A stretch of DNA of 64,000 bases from Aspidapion aeneum (Eukaryota; Arthropoda; Insecta; Coleoptera; Brentidae): assembly GCA_963576565.1 (NCBI GenBank), contig OY755042.1, positions 744,001 to 808,000 of the forward strand, written 5' to 3'. The notes under the pieces were generated by a model, which was given only the letters and a program-made list of their open reading frames with translations, had not been told where the DNA came from and searched no databases. The first letter of the stretch is position 1; each line of letters begins with the position of its first letter. Positions 22,301 through 33,979 of this stretch are shown one piece after another. The translations under genes and the position numbers were made by a program.

Positions 22301-22702
22301 CGTCATGGATCCATTTTTTTTATTAGGACAAAATAAAGTGTTTGTGTTTAGTTTTTAATATAATAAATATAATTCATCATCGTTCTATATTAGCTAGGAA
22401 TTATGTTTTTCTTTTAAGCATGGTACACTTGGTAAAAAATTCATCAAAAATAATTTAAAAACATCAATAAAATCAAAGTTTGAAAACAAAAGTATCAAGT
22501 GTTACATATATTTGGAAAGAGAATTTACTTTCGAAGTGTCCCATACGGGAAATTTCCGTATTTCAGTTGTTCACGGATAGATGGCGCTGAAAATTTAGTG
22601 ACATTAATCTCCATTGCACGTCTCGCCATCTATTTATTCATAACTTACCGAACTACTACTAACATAATGGAATCACTAAACCAACTACCCTACTATTAGT
22701 TG

Positions 22703-22812
22703 CTAGGCCTCTGTTTTTCTCTTTGTCTAAATACCTACCTCGATTAAGGTCACTCATCGTCAAGCAAGCTTCTTGTCTTTACGATGAGTGTCCTTAACCT
22801 CGATGCCCATTC
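22703..22812. repeat. 110-bp direct repeat, copy 1 (copy 2 at 23828-23938)
   Basis: GCTAGGCCTCTGTTTTTCTC through CCTCGATGCCC and TTCTCTT occurs at both places with few differences. Each copy contains a hairpin formed by AAGGTCACTCATCGT and ACGATGAGTG.CCTT. Confidence 0.7.
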
Positions 22813-22818
22813 TCTTAA

Positions 22819-23197
22819 GGTCACTCATCGTCAAGCAAGCTTTACAGGTAGCGAAGCTAACGTCAGGGTTTCTATTTTTTGGTTATTATTTTTGACATGT
22901 TTTCCTCGGTTTCGCATTGGCGGTTCTGTTTTATTTTGAAGATGTTGTTTTACAAAGTAGGAAGGTACCTAAACTATACATATTTATGTAATTAGAATTA
23001 ACAAGTTATGCTGCAAACTATCTTGAAACTGTATCAATAATAAATAGATCTTTAGACTGTGTTAAAACCACATTTTTGAAATAACAACGAGCCGCCAATG
23101 CGAAAACGAGGAAAACATGTCAAAAATTATAACCAAAAAATAGAAAATCAGAGTTAGGCTTCGCTACCTGTAAAGCTTGCTTGACGATGAGTGACCT
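22819..23197. mobile_element. Palindromic element with TCACTCATCGTCAAGC ends
   Basis: The left end AAGGTCACTCATCGTCAAGC is mirrored by GCTTGACGATGAGTGACCTT at the right. Inner arms pair over another ~60 bp (GTTTTCCTCGGTTTCGCATT against AATGCGAAAACGAGGAAAAC). ~379 bp, non-coding. Confidence 0.7.
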
Positions 23198-23827
23198 TAC
23201 TATTAGTTGCTAGGCCAGGGCTATCAAAACGGACGGGCCACGATCCTCCACTTTGTTGACGTCACATCCGGGGCTCATTTTTTTTTATGGTTGCGTCACG
23301 ACACAGCTGATTGTCTTTAAAATATTGAAGTTGGAATGACGGTTCAAGAATATTTGATTTAAAAAAAAATAAAGCCGGTTTTAAGATTGTTTTTACTATA
23401 TTCTTGAAGAACAATTTTTTTTAAATGTATAGTAATCCTTAATTTTTTAGAGCCGCTTCATAAGCTCACACTAAAATTAAATGTAAAACAGAAGCGAATG
23501 TGACAAACACAGATGACAAAGTCAAATACATGTCAAATATAACAGTTGGCATGCGGTACATGGCGGGTAATTTGAATTCAAAATAAGGAATCCTAAATTT
23601 TGAAGATTTTAACCTTTTAATCTTCTTGCATCCTTACAAAAGTTTGGTGGAATATGGGGATGGGATCTGAGAATATTTCACTGAAATTTCGCCGAAATCT
23701 GTAGTGCCATTTTGAAAATATCATAAAAAAACGTCTGACCTCCCATAAGACCCAATGTAAAATTCAGCCCCGGGAGAACAGCTGATTTTTTCAGGGTCGT
23801 GGCCTCTATTTTTATGTTGGCCTTGGC
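23198..23827. other. Sequence between the 110-bp direct repeats
   Basis: Contains the weakly inverted ends GGGCCACGATCC (about 23237) and GGGTCGTGGCC (about 23793), so it may be another decayed element. I see no coding sequence. Confidence 0.35.
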
Positions 23828-24519
23828 TAGGCCTCTGTTTTTCTCTTTGTCTAAATACCTACCTCGATTAAGGTCACTCATCGTCAAGCAAGCTTCTTGC
23901 CTTTACGATGAGTGTCCTTAACCTCGATGCCCTTTCTCTTGTTTCTAAAAAGTCACAAAATAGTTTGTCAAATCCTGCTTCAGTTAGTTTGACATTGTCA
24001 CATATATATTTTATTCTATAATCTAAAAATTGGTTCAATTGGGCTTAGACGAGCAATATTTAAATAACCCTTAACCATACTCTTGAAAAGGGAATTTCCT
24101 AGTACCTTTTATCAGAAGTTTGCCAACTGCATTTTTTCAGCTTTAATAGGTATAAAAAAGATATCAAGCAAATTGTTGCTTAAAGTGGTGGAAGATGCTC
24201 AACTCACAGGTAAATAAATGGATCCATGATGGATCTGATACCTTCCTAACCCATTAGCTCACTCCAAGTAAACTCCACACCACGGATCATTAAGGTGATC
24301 CGTGTCCACACTATATCGGGCGGCGTATAAAAAGTCGAAAGAACAAAAGGGTCTACTACGTTCTACCTCGATGCTTGAAAATGCGTGTTTCTTTTTTTAA
24401 TGATAAGTTGAGGTCGTTTTATACTGTTTTCAAGAAAAAAAAATGCGGATTTTTCGCATTTTTTTTAGAAATTTTAAAATAAAAAAATTAGTAAAAACTC
24501 ATACAAATTGCTATAGAAA

Positions 24520-25195
24520 ACAAGACGCTAGCGCTACCAAGTCAACTTTCAATCCCTGGCTTCGCAAGCGCAGATCTACCAATATTATTTACCTCATGTC
24601 TTAGAATAGATGCATACAGTGTGATTTTCACTTGAATGATTCTAACCACATGAAAATAGAAAGTTTCAAAAACCTAACCTAATAAAACCTAATCAAATCT
24701 AACCGAACCAAAGCAAACTGAACCAATAATTTTTTTCAAAAAAAAAACTTTCCTGACTTCCTGCCCGGGATCCTAGAGGATGTGAATCCGAACCGAACCA
24801 AACCGAACCTAACTAAACTGAACCAAACCTAACCTAACCAAACTAAACTACAACACGTACTGCTAATTAGGTTTAGTTGGGTAGGGTTAGGTTTGGATAG
24901 GTTCGGTTCGGTACGGTCCGGTTCGGATTCACATCCTCTAGCATCCCAGGTAGGAAATCAGGAAAGTTTTTTTTTTGAAAAAATATTGGTTTAGTTTGCT
25001 TTGGTTCGGTTCGGTTAGATTTGATTAGGTTTCGTTAGGTTAGGTTTTTGAAACTTTCTATTTTCATGTGGTTAGAATCATTCAAGTGAAAATCACCCTG
25101 TACATCGATTCTAATACATGAGGTAAATAATATTGGTAGATCTACGCATGCGAAGCCAGGGATTGGGAGTGGACTTGGTAGCGCTAGCGTCTTGT
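24520..25195. mobile_element. Foldback element with AACCGAACC core
   Basis: ACAAGACGCTAGCGCTACCA at the left is inverted at the right (TGGTAGCGCTAGCGTCTTGT). The arms remain complementary for ~320 bp each, through CCTGGCTTCGC, TTTACCTCATG, GATTCTAACCACATGAAAAT and the CTAACCGAACC simple repeats to a short centre near 24855. It shares its core with 51318-52381 and 3436-3640. Non-coding. Confidence 0.8.
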
Positions 25196-25771
25196 CTATA
25201 ACAAGAATTTATTTGACGTTTGTTATTCCGAGAAAGAGAGGGACGGCTCACAATCGACTGAGCTTTAAATAAATGGTAATTTAGCCAAAAATAAGGTGAC
25301 CAACTGTCTGGCAAGAGGCGATAAAAAGTTATGGTTTTTTATAAATGTATTTACGCATAGAAAAATGGTTACACCATATTTATTAATTTTTTTGAAATCT
25401 GACGTTCGACCTGACATCTTGCTCCAACATTTTAATTTGTCGCGTATTTTTGACTCCGTAAAATCGGCCAAAATCGTATAATGAGAAAAATGATGCAGAA
25501 AGTTACAGTAATGTGTAATTTATGATAATGATGATTTACAGAAATTCAGCAGTTCGGTTTGGTTCGGTTCGGGTCGATCTTAGATTAGGTTTGTTGTGTC
25601 TTAAAGTAATTCAGCAGGAGTCGGCGCAGACCAAATCGAACGGAACTTAACTAAACCGAACTAAACCAAACTGAACCGAACTGAACGGAACCGAACCGTA
25701 CCGTACAAGCAATCAGCAAGAATCGGCGGAAAAGTTCTAAATAAATAATTTCCTATAATTTGGGCCTTTAA

Positions 25772-25900
25772 CCCTCAGATGCACCGTAACAAGATTTTGC
25801 TCATTCATTCTCCATCTTTGTTGTTTTGTATGTGAGCAACAAGGACTTAATCGGGATTAAACCCATGATCGCGCTTAAGTGCTTACGGTGCATCTGAGGG
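25772..25900. mobile_element. piggyBac-like MITE, 129 bp
   Basis: Termini CCCTCAGATGCACCGTAA and its inverse TTACGGTGCATCTGAGGG. The left flank is TTAA (25768-25771); the right flank is TAAG, so the right TTAA has lost a base or drifted. CCCT..AGGG ends next to TTAA suggest piggyBac. Confidence 0.55.
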
Positions 25901-26599
25901 TAAGTCAGCGTAAGCAAATCGAATTGAGAAATTTGATGGCCGAATGATCTGGAAACAATCGGTCCAGCAAAAAATTTCTGTCAATGTGTCAAAACATCTG
26001 TGGGTAGGTCAACTGTACTAATTTTCAAAATTATGTGAAAAAAACCCACAAAAACCCGAAAAACTAGGTATGTAATTAATTTAAAATTGTTAAATTATTA
26101 ATTCTAAGCTAATTTACAAATTTATGTCGAAAAATTGACGATACAGTGATAGAAATTGATTTTTCTCTACCAAAACAAGTAAAAAAAATCACTATATAAC
26201 GTTTTTTAAAAAATTATAAAAAAAAAACCATAGTTTTCTAAATCGACTAAAAATAGTCCAAAGAATCATTTTCATATAAAAAAATCGTTATATAGTGCGT
26301 TTTGACGAGCGAGGTAAAACGTAGTAGAACCGAACAAAAGATCGAAAACATAGGTCGAAAAACAACTTCCCTAGAATTTCGAAGCGGTTCGTTTCGGATT
26401 CACAGACAACTGGGCGGCGGCCAACTCGGCGCCGCCAACTAGGCGCCGGGCCAACTCGGCGCCGGACGAATTTTTTTTTTTGATAAAATGTGCAGATGAA
26501 AAACAAAATAGATATATTTTTATACAAAAACATCTTTAAAAAATCCTTTACGCAATTTTTTTGAAATTTGCTTTTGTTAAGTAAAGCTAAATCCATTAA

Positions 26600-28006
26600 G
26601 TCGAGGGTTGAAATTTGGTAGGTGTAGTGTTTGGTTACCTGGTAACCCTACAATTTACGTTTTTTATTACAACAATGGCGGATCCAAATTGGTGAATTTC
26701 TTTATTTTTAAACCGATTTGTCTGAAACTTGGAAGTTTGCAGGGCCTGAGATCACTTAATACAGTTTTATCCTCAAATTAAAAAAATTCAAAATGGCGAA
26801 TCCAAAATGGCGTATTTTGTCTCAAACTTGAAATATTACATTGCTTAAGGTCATTTAACAGAATTTTTTACTCACACTTAAAAAAATCAAAATGGCCCAT
26901 CCTAAATGGCGGACCGTCTTTATTTTTAAACCGATTTGTCTGAAACTTAAAAGCTTGTAGTGCCTGAGAACACTTAATACAGTTCTATCCTCAAACTTAA
27001 AAAATTAAAAATGGCGAATTTAAAATTTACTAACGGATTTGTCTCAAACTTGAAATATTAGATTGCCTAAGGTCATTTAAAAAAAAATTTGCCTCAAACT
27101 TAAAAAAATCAAAATGGCCGATGGCCTATTTATGAATCATTCAAACTTTAAAAAAATTCAAAATGGCGAATTCAAAATAACGAACTTTTTTATTGATTAA
27201 CCGATTTGTCTCATACTTGAAAGCTTACAGTGTAAGGTTACTTAAAACAATTTTTTACTTAAACTTGGAATAATCAATCAAGAAAAATTAAAACATTTCA
27301 ACTAAGAATAACTATTACTTACCAGAGAAAAAAGTAGAACTTGGCCAAAAAGACATAGTGTTGGTGAATATTTTTAATTTAACAATCTTTTAAAATGAGT
27401 CAAAAATCATATTCAGCGACGATAAACACCACAAAGTTCTAAATTTAATATAAATCGATTCCTAAATGAAATGCCATTTTTTAAAAGTTTGAGTTAAAAA
27501 TTGTATTAAGTAACCTTAAGCACTGCAATCTTTCAAGTTTAAGACAAATCGGTTAGTAAATAAGAAAATCCGCTATTTTGGATTAGCCATTTTGAACTTT
27601 TTATAAGTTTAAGCCAAAATCATAGTCAGTGACTTGAAACACCGTAAATTTTTATTTTTGATACACATCGGTTCATAAATAAGAAAGTCCGCCATTTTGG
27701 ATCGGCCATTTTGATTTTTTTCAGTTTGAGTAAAAAATTTTGTTAATTGGTCTTAAGGAATGTAATATTTTAAGTTTGAGACAAATCGGTGAGTAAATAA
27801 GAAAATACGCCTTTTGGAATCGCCATTTTGAATTTTTTTAATTTGAGGATAAAACTGCTTTAAGTGACCTAAGGCCCTGCAAACTTAAGCAAGTTTCAGA
27901 CAAATCGGTTTAAACTAAAGAAATCCGCCATTGTTGTAATAAAAAACGTAAATTGTAGTCTTACCAGGTCACCAAACACTACACCTACCAAATTTAAACA
28001 CTCGAC
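26600..28006. mobile_element. 1.4-kb near-palindrome with GTCGAG ends and 2-bp target duplication
   Basis: The arms start GTCGAGGGTTGAAATTTGG and end with the inverse CCAAATTTAAACACTCGAC. They remain complementary for ~700 bp, including GGTAACC/GGTCACC, CAATGGCGGAT and many AAAATGGC.AAT words. It is inserted one base into the left end of the PIF-like MITE, with AA on both sides (26598-26599 and 28007-28008). No ORF. Confidence 0.8.
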
Positions 28007-28586
28007 AAGTATTGTTCATACTCGTCTTAGTCTTTTGTTTTTGATGAGTCTTTGTCCTTTGATTAGTCTTAGCTGTCTTAAACAAAATCGACTGTTCATA
28101 CTCGTCTTTTGTTTTTGATTAGTCTTAGTCATAACCCACTGAAAAAAAAGTTCAATTTCAATAAAAAGGCCCTCTTCAAAAGTCATTTTCTACACAAACC
28201 AATCTTATTTAACCTAATCTGTGCACGAGACACGAAAGAACAAAAGCAAAATAGAAAAGAAAACAAATAAAATTTTGAGGTTATGTTGAGATTTTCTGTT
28301 AAAAACATGATTAATGGCGGTAAATTCAAAATTTCGGCGGCGCGCTTGCGCTCTTTGGACGCCCTGTAAAAAAAACAACAAATATCAGCTGATGTCTGTC
28401 ACTCGTCTTAGTCGTTGTCCTAAGGATTGAAAGTTGGCAACTCTTAAGACAAAGACTAATCAGAAACAAAAGCAAAAGCATTGTATGAACACTCCCATAA
28501 GAAACAGTGGTTTTAACTTTCTTATGACAAGACATATGACTAAACCAAGACAAAAGACTAGACAAAAGACGAGTATGAACGATCCA
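28007..28586 (+). mobile_element. PIF/Harbinger-like MITE, copy 1
   Basis: Begins AAGTATTGTTCATACTCG and ends CGAGTATGAACGATCCA. Copies 2 and 3 are at 33404-33979 (inverted) and 40578-42367. Target TTA is at 28587-28589; its left partner is at 26596-26598, displaced by the palindrome described above. TTA duplications indicate PIF/Harbinger. The interior contains TCTTAGTC and TTTTGTTTTTGATTAG repeats and accidental frames only. Confidence 0.75.
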
Positions 28587-28789
28587 TTAATGGATTTACC
28601 TTTACTTAACAAAACCAAATTTCAAAAATATTGCGTAAAAGATTTTTTAAAGATGTTTTTGTATAAATAATATATTTTGTTTTTCATTTGCACATTTTAT
28701 CAAAAATAAATTTTTTAGTCCGGCGCCCAGTTGGCGGCGCCTAGTTGACCCGGCGCCGAGTTGGCGGCGCCCAGTTGTCCCATTCCGGT

Positions 28790-29667
28790 AGGATTCGAGG
28801 AAAAAAGTCAGGGAAGTTTTTTTTGTTTATGTTTCCGATTTTTTGCACTTTCGACCTTTTGTACTTTCAACCTTTTATCCTTTTTTTGTAAGTAGTTTGA
28901 GTGACCTACCAGTTCGTTTTTAGGAAAACACATACGTACGTAGTAAATAAACTACTATCTAATACACCTGTCAATATCGCCATAAATAAGTCAAATATTG
29001 CAAACGCGCAAGCATTTGCGTTTTTTTACCTTCCTAACCTGCGCAGCAATGGCTAGAGAAGGTATTGTTTTCAACTAAAACTTTTTTTTTGAGATAACGC
29101 TGAATATAGCAATATCGTCGTGATGTTTGTGTGTGTTTTTTAAACTTTAAAGTCAAAAAAATGAAGTTCGGATAAAGTGTGCTATAAAAACATATTGTTA
29201 CGGGTTCACAACGACAAATTAAAACTCGCAATTGTTAAAAACGATACGTCAATTTATTCCGACAAATTATGTACAAAAACACGCACTTAAACTTACTAAT
29301 AACTTGCTAATAATTCACTACTTTAATACGCCTATTAACTTCGCGTTAACATCTAGCGATCACTACCATTGGTTATCTCTGACTGACTGATGCACGACGT
29401 CCGGCCCTATATATAACGGGCTGCCTACTATTCGAGAATTTTCCATCCTTGTTCGATTCGGAATTATTCCAACCTTTTCTAGAGCTGGACCGTTCGCATA
29501 CCAGTTTGTCACAGATAACGCAACTAAAACCTAGATTAAGAATACAACCATAAAATACGTCAACCTAATACTACACTAAACCTAAATAAATTCTAACTAT
29601 AAAACTTAAATAACTTAAATTTGTAACAATATATACCTGTTTAATTTACCCTTCAAAATATTTTTAG
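28790..29667 (+). other. Intron 2, 3' part
   Basis: Contains a fragment of the AACCGAACC foldback family (28780-28880) and a fragment of the ACCTTCCTA repeat (29028-29120). The remainder (29200-29660) is AT-rich with no recognisable feature. The acceptor is TATTTTTAG ending at 29667. Confidence 0.45.
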
Positions 29668-30332
29668 GTGTCTGATTCGGCTCAAGATAAAGTTGATTCG
29701 TTAAAATCTGACGACAATGTAAGTCAATCTAATGACATAAAACCCCAATCAAATGTGCCTTTTCAACCTGATATAACTATTACATTTAAAAATAAAATAA
29801 TTTCTGACATTTACAAAGAGAGACTTTTTCAATATTTGGAAAAGTTTGTAGAGTTAAATATAGAAAATCCAAACGAAACTACAATGCATCTTACAGTAGA
29901 TGAATCATTGGACCCTTCCGAATGGCATGTAGTTGATGCAAAATCTGTCAATGAAATTCTTGCCTCGCCTGAAAAGTTAAAACCAAACCTCAAAGTGGAC
30001 TTATCACTGTGTGAAAACAATGATGTGGTTGCAACGCCAAAAAAGAAAAAGAACAAGAAAAAGAATAAAAAGAAAAATGACGATTTATTTATCCTTGACG
30101 CTACTCCTACACCTGATGTAGCAGAAAATAAAAATCCACAATATTTTACAAAATTCCTAATAAACGATGATGTGGATCAAGAAGCAGTTGATTTGAAAAA
30201 ACCAGCGGCATCACAATGTTTTAATTGCGATAAAAATCATGCTTTAAGAGATTGTCCAGAAGCAAAGAATATGAACAAGATCAACGCAAATAGACAGAAA
30301 TTTATGAGCAATAAAACTAATAAACCATTAGG
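29668..30332 (+). CDS. ZCCHC8: ZCCHC8 exon 3, with CCHC zinc knuckle
   Basis: Codes residues 183-403 plus two bases of codon 404. It is the largest internal exon. In order: a polar leader (VSDSAQDKVDSLKSDD), a folded stretch around DITITFKNKIISDIYKERLF to DPSEWHVVDA, a strongly basic tract (about KKKKNKKKNKKKN) that looks like a nuclear localisation signal, and the zinc knuckle CFNCDKNHALRDC (C-x2-C-x3-H-x4-C). The knuckle and the region just after it are the most diagnostic part of ZCCHC8 together with exon 4. The first codon is GTG, read as Val after splicing. The donor is GTAAGT at 30333, and LINE-derived sequence starts about 10 bp beyond it. Confidence 0.93.
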
Positions 30333-30342
30333 GTAAGTAATC

Positions 30343-30645
30343 GAGTATTTGGACACAAATAATTATACTATTGCTCTCTATTTTGATCTTACGAGAGCGT
30401 TTAATTGTGTAGATTAAGAGTTTCTTATACGAAAATTGGACGCCATGGGTTTTCGAGGAACACTCAATGGCCTTATAGAGTCTTTTATGACAGAGCGCAA
30501 GATTAAGGTTAAGTTTGGAAATGTTCTATCAGAATGTTATGAACAAAATTATGGTGTGCCTCAAGGCAGTGTACTATCTATCACCTTTGCTTTTCATTCT
30601 TTTTATTAATGACCTTATTACTTTCTTGGAACCTTTTTTGATGCC
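30343..30645 (+). pseudogene. LINE reverse transcriptase fragment in intron 3
   Basis: A degenerate RT palm segment reads YTIALYFDLTRAFNCVD, a stop, then KLDAMGFRGTLNGLIESFM and YGVPQGSVLS, followed by a frameshift and LLFILFINDL. These correspond to the conserved RT motifs around FDxxxAFD and GVPQGSVLGPLLF of jockey-clade LINEs. It contains at least one stop and one frameshift and is truncated on both sides. It lies in the same orientation as the host gene, and its recognisable coding starts just after the exon 3 donor. Confidence 0.8.
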
Positions 30646-30689
30646 AGGTGATCAAATAGTTGTCTATTAAGTCTAATTATAATTTAACG

Positions 30690-30870
30690 TTCTAGCTAAT
30701 GAGCTAAACAAGTAAACAAACCTAAACAAAAACAGAGATAAAATGACATTTTATAGACAACACTTTCTAATCTCACAGTATTTTTATAGCCAATCACTTT
30801 GAAGGGAAAACCCCATCTGCTGTGTGGTAGGCGGCAACCAAATGTTTACCATGTTGGAGGGAGGGAGAAC
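30690..30870. repeat. Dispersed repeat, copy 1 (copy 2 at 36608-36905)
   Basis: GTTCTAGCTAATGAGCTAAA, CTCACAGTATTT, CCAATCACTTTGAAGGGAAA and CTGTGTGGTAGGCGGCAACC are shared in the same order. Copy 2 has an additional ~85 bp (TCGCTACTTACTGTATCCCC region), so copy 1 carries an internal deletion. Confidence 0.7.
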
Positions 30871-33030
30871 CTAAACCAACTCCTACATATGAGATACTCG
30901 CGTCAGAGCAATGCGAGTAAACTCCAAGGTGTAGCGCCATCTAGCGGACTGGCTCGAGCACTCGAAAGTTTAAGCACACTGGCATCGTCTTGTCTGAGAC
31001 GCAGAAGCGCCATCTATGACAAGTTTTGTCCATTAATGTGGTATTAAAATCACGTAATCGCGTAGCAACTAAAAGGCCGTACTGCCCGAAGCATATGCAA
31101 AGAAGAAAGATGGAAAACGTGCTGTATGTGGATCGATAAAAATCAAAACGAATTTTATACTTCACACTCGCAAGTTAGGCACACATACCTTTGTGTGAAG
31201 TATAAAATTCGTTTTGATTTTTATCGATCCACACACAGCACGTTTTCCATCTTTCTTCTTTGCATATGCTTCGGGCAGTACGGCCTTTTAGTTACTACGT
31301 GATTACGTGGTTTTAATACCACATTAATGGACGAAACTTGTCATAGATGGCGCTTCTGCGTCTCAGACAAGACGATGCCAGTGTGCTTAAACTTTCGAGT
31401 GCTCGAGCCTGTCCGCTAGATGGCGCTACATCTTGGAGTTTACTCGCATTGCACTGAAGCGAGTATCTCATATGTAGGAGTTAGTTTTGGTTAAAATTGG
31501 CTTAGCTGGGTTTGCTGTTCTCTACTGATGACGTGAAACACACAGAAACGTACGTCTATAGAGATATACAACCTTGTATAAGTAGGAAAACAACCAAAAT
31601 CAACTCTTCCTTCTCCTTCTGACACTCGCAAGTTAGGCACACCTTTGTGTGAAGTATAAAATTCCTTTTGATTTTTATCGATCCACACACAGCACGTTTT
31701 CCATCTTTCTTCTTTGTATATGCTTCGGGCAGTACGGCCTTTTAGTTGCTACGTGGTTTTAATACCACATTAATGGACGAAACTTGTCATAGATGGCGCT
31801 TCTGCGTCTCAGACAAGACGATGCCAGTGTGCTTAAACTTTCGAGTGCTCGAGCCAGTCCGCTAGATGGCGCTACACCTTGGAGTTTACTCGCATTGCAC
31901 TGAAGCGAGTATCTCATATGTAGGAGTTAGTTTTGGTTAAAATTGGCTTAGCTGGGTTTGCTGTTCTCTACTGATGACGTGAAACACACAGAAACGTACG
32001 TCTATAGAGATATACAACCTTGTATAAGTAGGAAAACAACCAAAATCAACTCTTCCTTCTCCTTCTGACACTCGCAAGTTAGGCACACATACCTTTGTGT
32101 GAAGTATAAAATTCGTTTTGATTTTTATCGATCCACACACAGCACGTTTTCCATCTTTCTTCTTTGTATATGCTTCGGGCAGTACGGCCTTTTAGTTGCT
32201 ACGTGATTACGTGGTTTTAATACCACATTAATGGACGAAACTTGTCATAGATGGCGTTTCTGCGTCTCAGACAAGACGATGCCAGTGTGCTTAAACTTTC
32301 GAGTGCTCGAGCCAGTCCGCTAGATGGCGCTACACCTTGGAGTTTACTCGCTTTGTACTGAAGCCAGTATCTCATATGTAGGAGTTAGTTTTGGTTAAAA
32401 TTGGCTTAGCTGGGTTTGCTGTTCTCTACTGATGACGTGAAACACACAGAAACGTACGTCTATATAGATATACAACCTTGTATAAGTAGGAAAACAACCA
32501 AAATCAACTCTTCCTTCTCCTTCTGACACTCGCAAGTTAGGCACACATACCTTTGTGTGAAGTATAAAATTCGTTTTGATTTTTATCGATCCACACACAG
32601 CACGTTTTCCATCTTTCTTCTTTGCATATGCTTCGGACAGTACGGACTTTTAGTTACTACGTGATTACGTGGTTTTAATACCACATTAATGGACGAAACT
32701 TGTCATAGATGGCGCTTCTGCGTCTCAGACAAGACGATGCCAGTGTGCTTAAACTTTCGAGTGCTCGAGCCAGTCCGCTAGATGGCGCTACACCTTGGAG
32801 TTTACTCGCATTGTACTGAAGCGAGTATCTCATATGTAGGAGTTAGTTTTGGTTAAAATTGGCTTACCTGGGTTTGCTGTTCTTTACTGATGACGTGAAA
32901 CACACAGAAACGTACGTCTATAAAGATATGCAACCTTGTGTAAGTAGGAAAACAACCAAAATCAACTCTTCCTTCTCCTTCTGACACTCGCAAGTTAGGC
33001 ACACCTTTGTGTGAAGTATAAAATCTGTTT
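30870..33030. repeat. 458-bp tandem array (four units) with an inverted fifth unit
   Basis: The direct units are spaced 446-458 bp, seen for example from ACTCGCAAGTTAGGCACACA at 31168, 31623, 32069 and 32527, with a final partial unit near 32985. An inverted unit occupies 30870-31175, creating a palindrome centred near 31178. Each unit includes CACACACAGCACGTTTTCCA, CAGACAAGACGATGCCAGTG, and two AGATGGCGCT motifs ~90 bp apart. The array ends about 30 bp before exon 4. Open frames within it are by-products of the repeat. Confidence 0.88.
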
Positions 33031-33061
33031 TGATTATTAGAAATATTGTTTGAAATTTTAG

Positions 33062-33368
33062 CCGGTATCATGTGGAGGAAAACCAAAAATATGCTCACCT
33101 GGTGCCAGGTAAAATATCATCCGCGTTGAGTAGAGCTATGGGTCTAAGAAAAAACGAAATTCCGAAATTATTTTATCAGATGCGACTGGTTGGCTATCCA
33201 CCTGGATGGTTGGAAGAAGCCAAAATCGAGCAGTCGGACTTGGCGATGTTTGACATCCACGGCAATGATGTTAAAAATGTAAATTTAAAAGCGTTGCGCG
33301 GTCTAGATCCAAATAAGATAATAGAATATCCTGGCTTCAATGTGCCGCTTGAGAAGGGAATCAAAGAC
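33062..33368 (+). CDS. ZCCHC8: ZCCHC8 exon 4, PSP domain
   Basis: Codes residues 404-506. Two bases from exon 3 complete a Gly codon, giving GRYHVEENQKYAHLVPGKIS. The PSP domain (proline-rich in spliceosome-associated proteins) is clear: PGKISSALSRAMGL, then FYQMRLVGYPPGW at 441-453. In human NEXT, the proline-rich segment beside this domain binds the RRM of RBM7 (established knowledge). The acceptor is AATTTTAG ending at 33061; an alternative AG at 33039-33040 would add 21 bases but lacks a better tract. The donor is GTAAGT at 33369, phase 0. There is no frameshift or premature stop. Confidence 0.95.
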
Positions 33369-33403
33369 GTAAGTGCAAAATTGATTAGTATACTATAATT
33401 TTA

Positions 33404-33979
33404 TGGATCGTTCATACTCGTCTTTTGTCTAGTCTTTTGTCTTGGTTTAGTCATATGTCTTGTCATAACCACTGTTTCTTATGGGAGTGTTCATACAATG
33501 TTTTTGCTTTTGTTTTTGATTAGTCTTTGTCTTAAGAGTTGCCAACTTTCAATCCTTAGAACAACGACTAAGACGAGTGACAGACATCAGCTGATGTTTG
33601 TTGTTTGTTTTTTACAGGGCGTCCGAAGAGCGCAAGCGCGCGGTCGAAAATTTAAATTTACCGCCATGAATCATGTTTTTAACAGAAAATCTCAACATAA
33701 CCTCAAAATTTTATTTGTTTTTTTTTTCTTTTTGCTTTTGTTCTTTCGTGTCTGTGTTTTGTGCACAGATTAGGTTAAATAAGATTGTTTTGTGTAGAAA
33801 ATGACTTTTGAAAAGGGGCCTTTTTATTGAAATTGAATTTTTTTTCAGTGGGTTATGACTAAGACTAATCAAAAACAAAAGACGAGTATGAACAGCCGAT
33901 TTTGTTTAAGACAGCTAAGACTAATCAAAGGACAAAGACTAATCAAAAACAAAAGACTAAGACGAGTATGAACAATACT
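33404..33979 (-). mobile_element. PIF/Harbinger-like MITE, copy 2
   Basis: A complete 576-bp copy in reverse orientation: TGGATCGTTCATACTCG at the left, CGAGTATGAACAATACT at the right. TTA flanks both ends (33401-33403 and 33980-33982). It starts 35 bp after the exon 4 donor. Confidence 0.85.

Larger units (their letters stand above)
26403..28773. mobile_element. GC-ended palindromic MITE, split by two nested insertions
   Basis: The left part (26403-26598) starts ACAACTGGGCGGCGGCC and the right part (28587-28773) is its reverse complement, ending GGCGCCCAGTTGTCC. Together they make a ~380-bp palindrome whose centre, CCATTAATGG, was the target of a PIF-like MITE. The terminal GGCGCC repeats stand out from the AT-rich surroundings. 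Confidence 0.7.

Noticed and set aside
28434..28670. 78-residue frame starting MATLKTKTNQKQ in MITE copy 1
   Set aside because: The same frame in copy 3 is open only by composition; it is the MITE terminal repeat, not a gene.
33034..33061. Alternative exon 4 acceptor at the AG ending 33040
   Set aside because: It would insert 21 bases before the conserved region; the AG at 33060-33061 has the better pyrimidine context and gives GRYH directly. RNA data would settle it.
31491..33098. Series of nearly identical 65-81-residue minus-strand frames
   Set aside because: One per unit of the 458-bp array; conserved only because the units are recent copies.
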